DNA of 64,000 nucleotides from Thermomicrobium sp. CFH 73360 (GTDB taxonomy: Bacteria > Chloroflexota > Chloroflexia > Thermomicrobiales > Thermomicrobiaceae): NCBI RefSeq assembly GCF_023806465.1, contig NZ_JAMSLS010000001.1, positions 186,001 through 250,000 of the forward strand. Direction: 5' to 3'. Each line of letters starts with the position of its first letter. Within the stretch, counting starts at the first letter, position 1. The position numbers and the translations under genes were made by a program. Positions 17,914-26,295 of the stretch are shown here, piece after piece. The notes beneath the pieces were generated by a model. The model saw only the letters and a program-made list of their open reading frames with translations. It was not told the origin of the DNA and searched no databases.

Positions 17914-18944
17914 GCTTCCCGCACAGCGAGCCGCTCCACGATTTCATGCAGCGGTGCAGTGCGCTCGGCCGGCAAGCCAAGTTCGCCGAGACAAGCCAGC
18001 GCTTCACAGTGGAGGCGCCGAACCGTTTCCTGCATCGCCGCTTCAACACCATACTGCGTAAGCAGCGTCAGCAGTCTCTCCACAGTTGCAGGGTCGAGGT
18101 CCTGTTCCTGGCGCCATGCGCACTGAATCCACGCCCGGTCATCCGGACTCGCTCGCTCGAGGAGGAGTAGGATTGGGAGGCTTTTCTTCCGACGTCGCAA
18201 ATCATCACCACGCGCCTTTCCGGTCTGCGACGGATCGCCCCACACGCCCAGATAATCGTCTTGTACCTGGAAGCCGAGTCCAAGCGCGCGACCAAAGTTC
18301 GCGAATCGTTCGGCGAGCTCGCTGGATGCTCCGGCCACCATCGCGCCTGCCCAGGCAGCATAGGCGGTGAGTGCAGCCGTTTTGCGCTCGATCATTTGAA
18401 AGTACTCGTCTTTCGTCACCGCGTCGCACGATTCGAAGCTCAGATCCAAGACTTGCCCTTCAACAATCCGGAGTGTGGTCTCGTTGAGTCGAGACAGGAG
18501 TTCCATCCCCCGTGTTGCTTCGAGCTGTGACGCTGCCTCCAACGCCGCGAGTTGGCTTAGGGCAAACAGCGCATCACCGGCATTGATCCCCTGGGCATCA
18601 CCCCACAATGCCCACACCGTCGGTCGGTGCCGACGCGTCAGACTGCGGTCTTGGATATCATCATGAATGAGCGTGAAGTTGTGAAGGAGTTCGATTGCCG
18701 CTGCAATCCACGCAGCCTGCTGGGGCGTACCGCCAGCAGCGGTGCAAGCCCGGAGGCAGAGCAGCGGCCGGAAGCGTTTACCGGAGCTTACTCCTGTCGG
18801 TTGAAACCGCTCATCGAGCCAACCAAGATGATAAGCGAGGACGCGGTAGATCGGGAGACTCCCTTCGACAGCAGGAAATCGCGCTGCCTGCCGCTCCACA
18901 ATCGCTCGCATCGCGTCCTCAACGACCTGTATCTCCGACTCCAT
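17910..18944 (-). CDS. polyprenyl (farnesyl/geranylgeranyl) diphosphate synthase
   Basis: 344 residues. It condenses IPP with allylic diphosphates to make isoprenoid chains. SSGKRFRPLLCLRAC holds the K-R-R diphosphate site. The first aspartate-rich motif is LLHNFTLIHDDIQD and RRHRPTVWALWGDAQGINAGDAL follows. The second region is LGFQVQDDYLGVWGDPSQTGKARGDDL...KKSLP. All motifs of trans-prenyltransferases are intact. Residues just before the first aspartate motif set chain length but do not allow a safe choice. GGAGG precedes ATG 18944; an ATG at 18959 lacks one. Confidence 0.93.
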   Translation of the reverse strand: MESEIQVVEDAMRAIVERQAARFPAVEGSLPIYRVLAYHLGWLDERFQPTGVSSGKRFRPLLCLRACTAAGGTPQQAAWIAAAIELLHNFTLIHDDIQDRSLTRRHRPTVWALWGDAQGINAGDALFALSQLAALEAASQLEATRGMELLSRLNETTLRIVEGQVLDLSFESCDAVTKDEYFQMIERKTAALTAYAAWAGAMVAGASSELAERFANFGRALGLGFQVQDDYLGVWGDPSQTGKARGDDLRRRKKSLPILLLLERASPDDRAWIQCAWRQEQDLDPATVERLLTLLTQYGVEAAMQETVRRLHCEALACLGELGLPAERTAPLHEIVERLAVREA

Positions 18945-18981
18945 ACGGTGATCCTCCATCCCTATTATTCAGCCCCAACGT

Positions 18982-19011
18982 TTGCAAACGTCATGGGTCA
19001 TACTTTATAGT
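18982..19011 (+). promoter_or_regulatory. candidate sigma-70 promoter for the YugP-like gene
   Basis: TTGCAA (18982-18987), an 18-base spacer, and TATAGT (19006-19011). Transcription would start near 19018, placing the inverted repeat at 19029-19072 within the 5' untranslated region. Confidence 0.5.
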
Positions 19012-19028
19012 GATTACCGTGATCGTCA

Positions 19029-19072
19029 CACACCGGAGCTGGCCAAACCTCTCGACGGGCAGCTCCGGTGTG
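19029..19072 (+). repeat. 13-bp inverted repeat in the leader of the YugP-like gene
   Basis: CACACCGGAGCTG pairs perfectly with CAGCTCCGGTGTG; 18 bases separate the arms. No T-run follows, so it is not a standard terminator, and the ribosome-binding site (GGAGGG near 19088) lies outside the stem. It could stabilise the mRNA 5' end or bind a regulator. Confidence 0.6.
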
Positions 19073-19099
19073 GGACGGTCGAATGGTGGAGGGTGAACC

Positions 19100-19795
19100 A
19101 TGTTTATCATTGATCCAATGTACTTTGTCTTCCTCGCTCCCGCGCTGATCCTGATGCTCTATGCACAATGGCGCGTCCGCTCCACAGTTGGCAAGTACGG
19201 GCAGGTGCCGAACGGACGCAGCCTGACTGGGGCCCAAGTGGCGCGGCTCATCTTAGACAATAACGGACTCTACGACGTGCCCGTGGAACTGACACCGGGT
19301 GAACTGACCGACCACTATGATCCGCTGCGGCGCGTCGTTCGGCTCTCTGAGCCAGTCTACTACGGACGTTCAGTCGCGGCGCTAGGGATCGCTGCCCACG
19401 AGACGGGGCACGCGATTCAGCACAAAGTCGGATACCTGCCCTTGCAGCTGCGGACAGCCATTGTCCCGGTCGTCACCTTTGGAACAAACATTGGCTGGAT
19501 CTTGATTCTGGCTGGCATCGTGATCGGACTGACAGGTCTTGCATGGGCCGGAGTCGCACTCTTTGCAGCCGGCACGCTTTTCGCGTTACTCACCTTGCCG
19601 GTTGAGTTCGATGCAAGCCGCCGAGCACTACAAGCGCTGACGACGATGGGACTCGTCGATCGCACGGAACTCGCTCAAAGCCGTGAGACGCTTAATGCCG
19701 CAGCACTTACCTACGTCGCTGGCCTCTTGATGGCGCTGATGCAGTTGCTGTACTGGGTGAGCGTCGTGAGCGGCATGCAACGGCGGAGCGAGTGA
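19100..19795 (+). CDS. YugP-type neutral zinc metallopeptidase, integral membrane
   Basis: 231 residues with GGAGGG before the ATG. An N-terminal membrane segment (about residues 6-22) precedes the catalytic region, LGIAAHETGHAIQHKVGYLP, which holds the H-E-x-x-H zinc motif. Two central hydrophobic segments (about residues 125-175) are followed by LPVEFDASRRALQAL, whose Glu is the likely third ligand, and a final membrane segment. This is the usual layout of the YugP family, membrane-embedded zinc peptidases of unknown substrate. It has its own leader with a promoter and hairpin, and a strong terminator follows the gene. Confidence 0.88.
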   Translation: MFIIDPMYFVFLAPALILMLYAQWRVRSTVGKYGQVPNGRSLTGAQVARLILDNNGLYDVPVELTPGELTDHYDPLRRVVRLSEPVYYGRSVAALGIAAHETGHAIQHKVGYLPLQLRTAIVPVVTFGTNIGWILILAGIVIGLTGLAWAGVALFAAGTLFALLTLPVEFDASRRALQALTTMGLVDRTELAQSRETLNAAALTYVAGLLMALMQLLYWVSVVSGMQRRSE

Positions 19796-19816
19796 CACCC
19801 AGGCATACGAGAGGTT

Positions 19817-19850
19817 CGGCGCTCGGGTATGCCCGAGCGCCGTTCTGTTT
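19817..19850 (+). terminator. intrinsic terminator after the YugP-like gene
   Basis: Perfect 11-bp stem CGGCGCTCGGG / CCCGAGCGCCG with a TATG tetraloop (19817-19842), followed by TTCTGTTT. It separates the YugP-like gene from the DinB-like gene. Confidence 0.8.
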
Positions 19851-19929
19851 CACGGCGCTCTTGCGGGCCCTCGGCATGGTAGGCTCGGTGTGTCACCGCG
19901 GGGGATCTCGGAACTGAAGGGAGGGAGTC

Positions 19930-20394
19930 ATGACAATCGACATTATGGAGCGGCGAGCGATTCTGCAGGATATCCAAAGTGCGTGGGTAGAGCTCCGTAA
20001 CGCAATTCGCAGTCTCACCGAACACGAGATCGTGGAAACTGGCTCTTGGGGCACGCACTCCATCAAAGATTTGATGGCCCACATTGCAACGTGGGAGCGA
20101 GTGTTGATCCAGCGCATCCAAGCGCTGGAAGAAGGGCGGGAGCCACCCACCATAGAAGATATCGACGTCTTCAATGAGGAAGACATTCGCCGCAACGAGC
20201 AGCTCTCTCTGCGTGAGGTGTGGGATCGCTTCTTGGGAACGCACGAGAAGCTACTCGAGATCTTGGAGCGGACGCCCGTCTTGACACGAGAGCTTGTTGC
20301 TCCCGACACGTATGAGCATTACCGGGAGCATCTCCAAGATATTCTGGAGTACGAAAAGCGACGCTCGCCGAGCCGACGCCTTAAGAAGGAGTAA
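19930..20394 (+). CDS. DinB-like/ClbS-type four-helix-bundle protein
   Basis: 154 residues, soluble and predicted helical, with GGGAGGGAG before the ATG. TGSWGTHSIKDLMAHIATWERVL is the typical second-helix motif of the DinB/DUF1706 (ClbS/DfsB) superfamily, with the His and Trp that line the central site. The C-terminal HYREHLQDILEYEKR could contribute the later His ligand. Relatives bind metal, and some act on thiols or protect against colibactin, but the reaction here is unknown. It is isolated between two terminators, so it is transcribed alone. Confidence 0.75.
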   Translation: MTIDIMERRAILQDIQSAWVELRNAIRSLTEHEIVETGSWGTHSIKDLMAHIATWERVLIQRIQALEEGREPPTIEDIDVFNEEDIRRNEQLSLREVWDRFLGTHEKLLEILERTPVLTRELVAPDTYEHYREHLQDILEYEKRRSPSRRLKKE

Positions 20395-20432
20395 CCGCGC
20401 TTTAAGCGGTACCAACCCTCTCGCAAAACCCA

Positions 20433-20459
20433 ACGGGCCGGGTAAGTCTCCCGGCCCGT
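20433..20459. terminator. bidirectional terminator between the DinB-like gene and clpX
   Basis: 10-bp perfect stem ACGGGCCGGG / CCCGGCCCGT with a seven-base loop, placed midway between two convergent genes. On the minus strand GGGTTTTGC follows the stem; the plus strand side is less T-rich. Confidence 0.75.
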
Positions 20460-20480
20460 CCTCACATATCCATTCCTCGT

Positions 20481-21752
20481 TCAAGCACTCTGCTCGTACC
20501 GGAATTCAATCGGTTCGTCATTCGCAGCTAAGAGGAGCGGCGGCCGACGCCGGTAGATGACATCAGCGGTGATGACACACTTGCGGACACCCTGCATTGA
20601 GGGAAGTTCGTACATCACGTCAAGGAGCACTTCTTCAAGCGTAGTCCGCAGTCCGCGGGCACCAGTCCCTCGCCGTTCCGCCAGATCTGCAGTGGCGTGG
20701 AGCGCTTCTGGTGTGAAAATCAGTTCGACATGGTCCAGTGCGAAGATCTTTTGGTACTGCTTGACGATCGCGTTCTTCGGCTCTACCAGGATCCGTACGA
20801 GATCGTCATGAGTGAGCGGGTCCAGCGCCGCCACGACCGGCAGCCGGCCGATAAATTCGGGGATAAGGCCGAACTTCAGGAGATCATCTGGGATAACCTG
20901 ATGGAGCACGTTCTCCTCACGGCCATCGTGCTTTGCCCGCTTGCCAAAGCCGATCGTCGAGTCCTTCCCAATACGACGCCGGACGATCTCATCCAAGCCC
21001 TCGAAGGCGCCACCGCAGATGAAGAGGATGTTGCGCGTATCGATCTGAATGTACTCTTGGTGAGGATGTTTCCGGCCACCGTGTGGTGGGACATTGGCGA
21101 TCGTCCCCTCGAGGATCTTCAGAAGCGCCTGCTGGACTCCTTCTCCCGAGACATCGCGCGTGATCGAAGGACTATCGCTCTTCCGCGCGATCTTATCGAT
21201 CTCATCGATATAGATAATGCCTGTCTGTGCCCGCTGGACGTCACCACCGGCTGCCTGGATCAGCCGGAGCAAGATGTTCTCTACATCCTCCCCAACGTAT
21301 CCGGCCTCGGTGAGCGTCGTGGCATCCGAGATGGAGAAGGGGACGTCAAGCAACTTCGCGAGCGTCTGCGCCAGCAGCGTCTTGCCGCTCCCTGTTGGGC
21401 CAATCAGAAGAATATTGCTCTTCTGAAGCTCCACGTCGCTCTCGTCACCCAACAGGATCCGCTTGTAGTGATTGTAGACAGCGACCGAGAGAACCTTTTT
21501 GGCACGTTCCTGCCCAATGACATACTGGCTGAGTTGCTCGTACAGCTGCTTCGGCGTCGGGATCTGCGTCAACGTGGGGGCAGGACGCCGCGGTGGCGCC
21601 TCTTCCTGGATGATCTCCTGGCAGAGCTGGACGCACTCATCGCAGATGTAGACACCGTTCGGGCCGGCGATGAGTCGCCGAACCTCCTCTTGGCTCTTGC
21701 CACAGAATGAACAGCGGTAAAAGACCCGTCCCCCACGTGTGGTCATTCCCAT
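20481..21752 (-). CDS. clpX: ATP-dependent Clp protease ATP-binding subunit ClpX
   Basis: 423 residues, normal family length. This AAA+ unfoldase delivers substrates to ClpP. The N-terminal zinc domain has [11 protein letters not shown] and CDECVQLC. The AAA+ module has the Walker A site [15 protein letters not shown], Walker [14 protein letters not shown], the pore loop [10 protein letters not shown], the IGF loop [10 protein letters not shown] that docks on ClpP, and [15 protein letters not shown] (sensor 2). The start has GGAGAAGGGGCG upstream. It follows clpP in the conventional tig-clpP-clpX order. Confidence 0.98.
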   Translation of the reverse strand: MGMTTRGGRVFYRCSFCGKSQEEVRRLIAGPNGVYICDECVQLCQEIIQEEAPPRRPAPTLTQIPTPKQLYEQLSQYVIGQERAKKVLSVAVYNHYKRILLGDESDVELQKSNILLIGPTGSGKTLLAQTLAKLLDVPFSISDATTLTEAGYVGEDVENILLRLIQAAGGDVQRAQTGIIYIDEIDKIARKSDSPSITRDVSGEGVQQALLKILEGTIANVPPHGGRKHPHQEYIQIDTRNILFICGGAFEGLDEIVRRRIGKDSTIGFGKRAKHDGREENVLHQVIPDDLLKFGLIPEFIGRLPVVAALDPLTHDDLVRILVEPKNAIVKQYQKIFALDHVELIFTPEALHATADLAERRGTGARGLRTTLEEVLLDVMYELPSMQGVRKCVITADVIYRRRPPLLLAANDEPIEFRYEQSA

Positions 21753-21781
21753 CGCCCCTTCTCCACCGTCGTGTCCGCCTC

Positions 21782-22399
21782 CTAGGCCCGCTGCAACTTT
21801 ACTGGCTCAAGCACCTGATCGACGATCCCATATTCCTTGGCCTCGTATGCGCTCATGAAGTAATCCCGCTCGGTGTCCCGCTTCACACGCTCGAATGGCT
21901 GACCGGTGTGGAAGGCCAGGAGTTCGGTCAGCATCGTTGTCAGGTTCAGTGTCTCACGCGCCTGGATCTCGATATCTGGCACCGAACCGCGGAAGCCAGA
22001 CGTCCCTTGATGGATCAGCACCCGTGAATGCGGCAGTGCGAAGCGCTTCCCCTTTGCGCCCGCGGCGAGCAGAACCGCTGCCATGCTCGCACCGAGTCCA
22101 ACGCAGTAGGTCGCCACATCCGGCTCAATCATCTGCATCGTGTCGTAGATCGCGAGCCCAGCGTACACAAGGCCACCAGGACTGTTGATGTACAGCTTGA
22201 TATCAGCCTCCGGATTCTCATGCGCCAAGAAGAGCATCTGGGCAATCACCGCATTCGCCACTTGATCATCGATTGGCGTGCCCAGGAAGATAATGCGGTC
22301 ACGAAGCAGCCGAGAATAGATGTCGTACGCACGCTCTCCTCGGCTGGTCGTTTCAATCACCATGGGAATGACAAGTTCGGGTCGGATGTCGCGCTCCAT
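21782..22399 (-). CDS. clpP: ATP-dependent Clp protease proteolytic subunit ClpP
   Basis: 205 residues. Self-compartmentalising serine protease partner of ClpX. It begins [24 protein letters not shown], a conserved N-terminal region. The catalytic triad is Ser in [17 protein letters not shown], His in [10 protein letters not shown] and Asp in [13 protein letters not shown]. Full length with no gaps. Lies between tig and clpX, 30 bases before clpX. Confidence 0.98.
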   Translation of the reverse strand: MERDIRPELVIPMVIETTSRGERAYDIYSRLLRDRIIFLGTPIDDQVANAVIAQMLFLAHENPEADIKLYINSPGGLVYAGLAIYDTMQMIEPDVATYCVGLGASMAAVLLAAGAKGKRFALPHSRVLIHQGTSGFRGSVPDIEIQARETLNLTTMLTELLAFHTGQPFERVKRDTERDYFMSAYEAKEYGIVDQVLEPVKLQRA

Positions 22400-22416
22400 G
22401 ATGCCTCCTCGCCGTT

Positions 22417-23886
22417 TTAGGCTTGTTCGCTACTTTCCGTCGTCTCAGTTTGAGTATCCTCGGCATTCACTGCAGTCTCCGTCCCGGGTACCGACTCCTC
22501 ACTCCGTGCTGGCGTACCGACGGAGCCACCGGTTCCCTCGCCCTCGGTCACCGGCTCTTCCGCTTCTCCCGTCAAGAGAGCCGCGGCTTCACCAACCACC
22601 GGCCCGCGACCCTCGGTGACCAACTCAAGGAGTCGCTCACTCACCTTCCGTTCATGGAGTTCATCGGCCAGATAATTCCGGATCGACGGCACATTGTAGA
22701 CCGCCCGGTACTCCTCCGGACGGCCACTCGCCACCGCCAGCCGTTCGATCTCCTCTTCGAGCTCCTCTTCGGTGACCGAGATTCCCTCGGCTTGCGCGAA
22801 GGCCTCAAGTACAACAAAGCGGCGCAACCGCTGCTCTGCCTCCGGTCGGAGCTCCTGCGCGAATTCCTCCAACGTCTTTCCTTGAAAGCGCAAGAATTCC
22901 TCGAGACTGCTCCCTTGCTGCCGCAACCGTTCTCGTAATCGTTCCAGATCAGCTGCAACTTGCCGGTCAATGAGTGCGGGCGGAATCTCGACCTTTGCGA
23001 CCTCCAAGAGCCGCTCCACCGCGGCTTGAAGCACCTCCGCTCGCGCCGCCTGGGCCTTCTGGCGCAAGAGATCACGGCGAACCCGTTCGCGGAGCTCCGC
23101 GAGCGACTGCACGCCAAAGGACTGCGCGAACGCATCATCAAGTTCCGGAAGTTCGCGTTCCTTCACCTCGTGCAAGACCACCCGATAGTGGAGCGTCTTG
23201 CCACGGAGCTCTGGATTGACGCGCTCGTTGTCTTCAGCGAAGGCGATATCGAACTCAGTCTGGCCACCGGGCAGGAGCGAGCGAATCGCCTGGTCGATCT
23301 CGGCGAACAGGTTGCTTTCGCCAAGCACGAAGGTCGCATTGCGGAGCGGCTCCTGGAACGGCTGCTCGCCTTCATATGCCTCGATGTCCACAACAACTTG
23401 ATCCCCGTCCCGCGGGTACCGAGGCTCGGCCGGCGTTCGCCAAACCGCCTGGCCACGCCGGAGCCCCTCGATGACCTGCTCGATCTCTTCATCTGTCACG
23501 GTCACTTCTCGAGGATCGACCCGAATCTCACGATACCCGTCCAGCTCCGCTTGTGGATAGACCTGGACTTCGACCCGGAACGCAAGCGGCTCATCCTGGT
23601 AGATCTCGACTTCCGGATCGGAGACGGGGACGAGCTGGTGCTGTTGGAGCGCCTCGCGATACAGCCGATCCATCAACTCCCGTTGTGCCTCCGCGACGAT
23701 CAGTTCTCGCCCGACTCGCCGCTCCACAAGAGCGCGCGGAGCTCGTCCCGGACGAAAGCCGGGCACCTGCACTTGTTGGCTGATCCGCCGGAGCGCCCGT
23801 TCAAGTGCCGCGCGGAACTCCTCCTCATCTGCCGCAATATCAAGTCGCACCGTGCTCTGCGGCAGACGCTCGACCGTGACCTTCAC
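22417..23886 (-). CDS. tig: trigger factor (ribosome-associated chaperone and prolyl isomerase)
   Basis: 489 residues from a GTG with AGGGAGG upstream, which aligns with the usual M-K-V-T-V-E start; ATG 23925 would add 13 residues. The ribosome-binding domain has the signature [19 protein letters not shown]. The central FKBP-type domain spans about residues 150-230 and the helical C-terminal chaperone arms follow. The last 60 or so residues (from about 430) are an acidic Glu/Thr/Ser-rich tail with [16 protein letters not shown], longer than in most homologues and probably disordered. Cotranscribed with clpP, 17 bases downstream. Confidence 0.95.
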   Translation of the reverse strand: MKVTVERLPQSTVRLDIAADEEEFRAALERALRRISQQVQVPGFRPGRAPRALVERRVGRELIVAEAQRELMDRLYREALQQHQLVPVSDPEVEIYQDEPLAFRVEVQVYPQAELDGYREIRVDPREVTVTDEEIEQVIEGLRRGQAVWRTPAEPRYPRDGDQVVVDIEAYEGEQPFQEPLRNATFVLGESNLFAEIDQAIRSLLPGGQTEFDIAFAEDNERVNPELRGKTLHYRVVLHEVKERELPELDDAFAQSFGVQSLAELRERVRRDLLRQKAQAARAEVLQAAVERLLEVAKVEIPPALIDRQVAADLERLRERLRQQGSSLEEFLRFQGKTLEEFAQELRPEAEQRLRRFVVLEAFAQAEGISVTEEELEEEIERLAVASGRPEEYRAVYNVPSIRNYLADELHERKVSERLLELVTEGRGPVVGEAAALLTGEAEEPVTEGEGTGGSVGTPARSEESVPGTETAVNAEDTQTETTESSEQA

Positions 23887-24129
23887 CAGCGCCCCTCCCT
23901 GTCCATCGACACGATCCACTCTCATCGCCCTCGCCCGTTCGGTGTCTTGCTGTATCTTTCCCCGCCGCAACAGAGGCACGCACTGCGCGGACTCGCCGCG
24001 GCCTCCAGCGTTGCCGAGGGCCGACGTGCAAGGCTAATCCTACTCGGTCACGGTAACCTGTAACCAGCACCCCCTCTGTGCTAAGGTTGTCGCGCAGCGC
24101 GCCAAGGGATGTGGCGCCAGGGTGCAACG

Positions 24130-24888
24130 ATGATGTCAGAGCTCGCCGATCGCCGACCTCGCCACCACCTTGTCACCCCGCAGGGACGACGCCATGTCCG
24201 ACAGCTCCGACACGCTCTCGCGATCGGAACTGTGGCGCATATGGAGCTTGTACCGTGGGGCTCGAACGACACGTTCGCCGTGCTCCTTGAGCAGGACATT
24301 GTTCCAGGCTTGATCGGTATTTACAAGCCGGCACGCGGTGAGGTACCGCTGTGGGACTTTCCAGCTGGCACGCTCTATAAGCGCGAGTACGCCAGTTATC
24401 TTTTAAGTCGCGTCTTGGGCTGGACGTTCATTCCGCCGACCGTGATCCGCAACGGGCCATATGGCATCGGGACTGTCCAGCTTTTCATTGAACCGGAGGA
24501 CCGACCGCTGCGGGGGTCGTCGTTTCGCTCTCAGCTTCAGCAGATCGCGCTCTTTGATTTGCTCACGAACAATGCCGACCGCAAGGCGAGTCATCTCTTC
24601 CAGGGACGTTTTGATCGACGCGTGTGGGGAATCGATCACGGACTGACCTTCCATGTCGATCCAAAGCTGCGCACGGTTCTCTGGGACTTTTGCGGCGAGC
24701 CGATTCCTCTCACACTGGTTGCAGATCTCCGCCGGTTGCTCCGTCACCGGCGGCAGGTGCAACGCCTCTTAGCACCGTTCCTGAGTGCAGAAGAACTCGC
24801 CGTTTTTTGGCAGCGATGCGCAACGCTTCTCGCGCGGCCAATCTATCCTGTACTCAACCCGCGCCGCAATATCCCCTATGGATGGTGA
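24130..24888 (+). CDS. TIGR03843/SCO1664-like family protein
   Basis: 252 residues. The sequence resembles the SCO1664 family, distantly related to the phosphatidylinositol-kinase/HipA-like fold: GSNDTFAVLLEQD, GIYKPARGEVPLWDFPAGTLYKREYASYLLS with the possible ATP-binding Lys, IALFDLLTNNADRKASHLFQ as the catalytic-loop-like N-N-A-D-R-K, and VWGIDHGLTFH as the D-H-G metal loop. Kinase activity is inferred only. In actinobacteria the family sits with a DUF3090 protein and a phosphomutase; neither is present here. It lies alone upstream of the cox operon and divergent from tig. The ribosome-binding site is weak. Confidence 0.75.
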   Translation: MMSELADRRPRHHLVTPQGRRHVRQLRHALAIGTVAHMELVPWGSNDTFAVLLEQDIVPGLIGIYKPARGEVPLWDFPAGTLYKREYASYLLSRVLGWTFIPPTVIRNGPYGIGTVQLFIEPEDRPLRGSSFRSQLQQIALFDLLTNNADRKASHLFQGRFDRRVWGIDHGLTFHVDPKLRTVLWDFCGEPIPLTLVADLRRLLRHRRQVQRLLAPFLSAEELAVFWQRCATLLARPIYPVLNPRRNIPYGW

Positions 24889-25275
24889 GCATCCGCTCAG
24901 ATCCCTGTCTGCCTGCCTACCAAGCGGCAGCATTTTCCCTTGCCAGACGCGTTGAGCAGAGTAGCCCAGCACAGGCGCTGTGGTGACCGAGCGACGACAA
25001 TATCAGCCAAACTCCACGGCGCAGCAGGCAGCAAGCGCGCAAGGCGGCGCATGGCGATGCCAGACTCCAGACTAGATCGGGTCTCGTAGAGTGTTTCCTC
25101 TTGACCATCATCAAGATCGGCCGTATGATGAGGTTGGATGCCAGCGAACCTGCAGAGTCGTTCCGTCCGAGCCGATGTTGGAACGGTGCGCGATCCGAAG
25201 AGTTGGCGGCAAGCAGTAGCCGGAACGGCGCTGGGGTCGGCACCACTGTGTCCGGGTTCAGGGAAGGGAGCAGCA
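24889..25275. other. leader region of the coxG-S-L-M operon
   Basis: About 390 bases. It holds the promoter at 25101-25129 and a roughly 140-base untranslated leader before the coxG GTG. Upstream of the promoter I see no terminator and no supported gene. The leader does not show a recognisable molybdenum-cofactor riboswitch. Confidence 0.5.
25101..25129 (+). promoter_or_regulatory. sigma-70 promoter of the cox structural operon
   Basis: TTGACC, a 17-base spacer, then TATGAT: five of six matches at each hexamer with ideal spacing, the best promoter in the window. The predicted start of transcription is near 25136, upstream of coxG. Confidence 0.65.
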
Positions 25276-25722
25276 GTGAAAATCTCCGGTTCCTACACCA
25301 TCCGTGCGAGACGCGACACTGTCTTTGGGCGACTGACCGATCCGCAGGCAATAGCCAGTTGCCTGCCGGGTGTCGAGAATTTGAACCAGATCGCACCTGA
25401 TCAGTATGAGATGGCAATGACGGTTGCGATTGGCCCGGTCAAAGGTACCTTCACCGGCAAGGTGCAGCTCGCCGACATCAATCCACCCGAGTCGTACCGC
25501 ATGGCAATCGAGGGACAAGGGAAGCCGGGCTTTGCGCGGGGTAACGGGAGCGTGCAGCTTCGCGCAATCGACGACCAGACGACCGAGATTGTCTACGAAG
25601 GAGATGTCGAACTCGGCGGCCCATTTGCGGGTGTCGCCCAACGCATGCTCGGTGGTGTTGCCAAGCGGATGATCGAACAGTTTTTCTCTTGCATCGAGCG
25701 CCAAATGGGCGCGAGCGCCTGA
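25276..25722 (+). CDS. coxG: CoxG-type SRPBCC protein (carbon monoxide dehydrogenase subunit G family)
   Basis: 148 residues from a GTG with AAGGGAG upstream. It begins VKISGSYTIRARRDTVFGRL, followed by DPQAIASCLPGVENLNQI, the signature of the CoxG/SRPBCC family, and continues with AIGPVKGTFTGKVQL and QRMLGGVAKRMIEQFF near the end. The family fold has a hydrophobic cavity. In Afipia (Oligotropha), CoxG anchors the enzyme at the cytoplasmic membrane. Here it leads the operon, 45 bases before coxS. Confidence 0.9.
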   Translation: MKISGSYTIRARRDTVFGRLTDPQAIASCLPGVENLNQIAPDQYEMAMTVAIGPVKGTFTGKVQLADINPPESYRMAIEGQGKPGFARGNGSVQLRAIDDQTTEIVYEGDVELGGPFAGVAQRMLGGVAKRMIEQFFSCIERQMGASA

Positions 25723-25767
25723 CTGTGGAGATTGGGATTGGGGACGATCGAGGAAAGGAGCGGTCGG

Positions 25768-26238
25768 ATGCAGATCACGGTCACGGTCAATGGCGTCACT
25801 TATACCCATGACGTTGAGCCGCGCCTCTTACTCGTCCATTACCTCCGCGACGTGCTCAACCTCACCGGCACCCACATCGGTTGTGACACGAGCCAGTGCG
25901 GCGCCTGCACTGTGCTTTTGAACGGTAAGGCTGTCAAGTCCTGCACAATCTTTGCGGTTCAAGCTGACGGTGCTGAGATCACGACCATCGAGGGGCTGGC
26001 GCGTGACGGTCAGTTGCATCCGGTCCAGGAAGGCTTCTGGGAAAAGCACGGTCTGCAGTGCGGTTACTGCACACCGGGGATGATTATGACCGCTGTCGAC
26101 TTCCTGCAGCGGAACCCGAACCCCACGGAAGAGGAGATCCGCCACGCGATCGAGGGCAATCTCTGCCGCTGCACCGGCTATCAGAACATCGTGCGGGCGA
26201 TCCAGTACGCCGCCGAGAAAATGCGCAGCGGGAGCTGA
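25768..26238 (+). CDS. coxS: molybdenum hydroxylase small subunit, [2Fe-2S] protein (CoxS type)
   Basis: 156 residues with AAAGGAG before the ATG. It relays electrons from the molybdenum centre to FAD. The plant-type ferredoxin domain has [22 protein letters not shown] (C-x4-C-x2-C...C). The helical second cluster domain has [14 protein letters not shown] and [12 protein letters not shown]. All eight cluster cysteines are present. The operon order S-L-M is that of form II enzymes (form I is M-S-L). Confidence 0.95.
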   Translation: MQITVTVNGVTYTHDVEPRLLLVHYLRDVLNLTGTHIGCDTSQCGACTVLLNGKAVKSCTIFAVQADGAEITTIEGLARDGQLHPVQEGFWEKHGLQCGYCTPGMIMTAVDFLQRNPNPTEEEIRHAIEGNLCRCTGYQNIVRAIQYAAEKMRSGS

Positions 26239-26295
26239 TTTAGGGCTGGGACTCACCGGCAGGAATCCGGGCACCTCGCAGCAAAGGAGGGAGCC

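Noticed and set aside
20697-21710. Long open frame opposite clpX
   Set aside because: Antisense to ClpX, whose motifs are complete; composition follows the third-base bias of the opposite strand.
22960-24063. Long open frame opposite tig
   Set aside because: Antisense shadow of trigger factor with low-complexity composition; no start signal.
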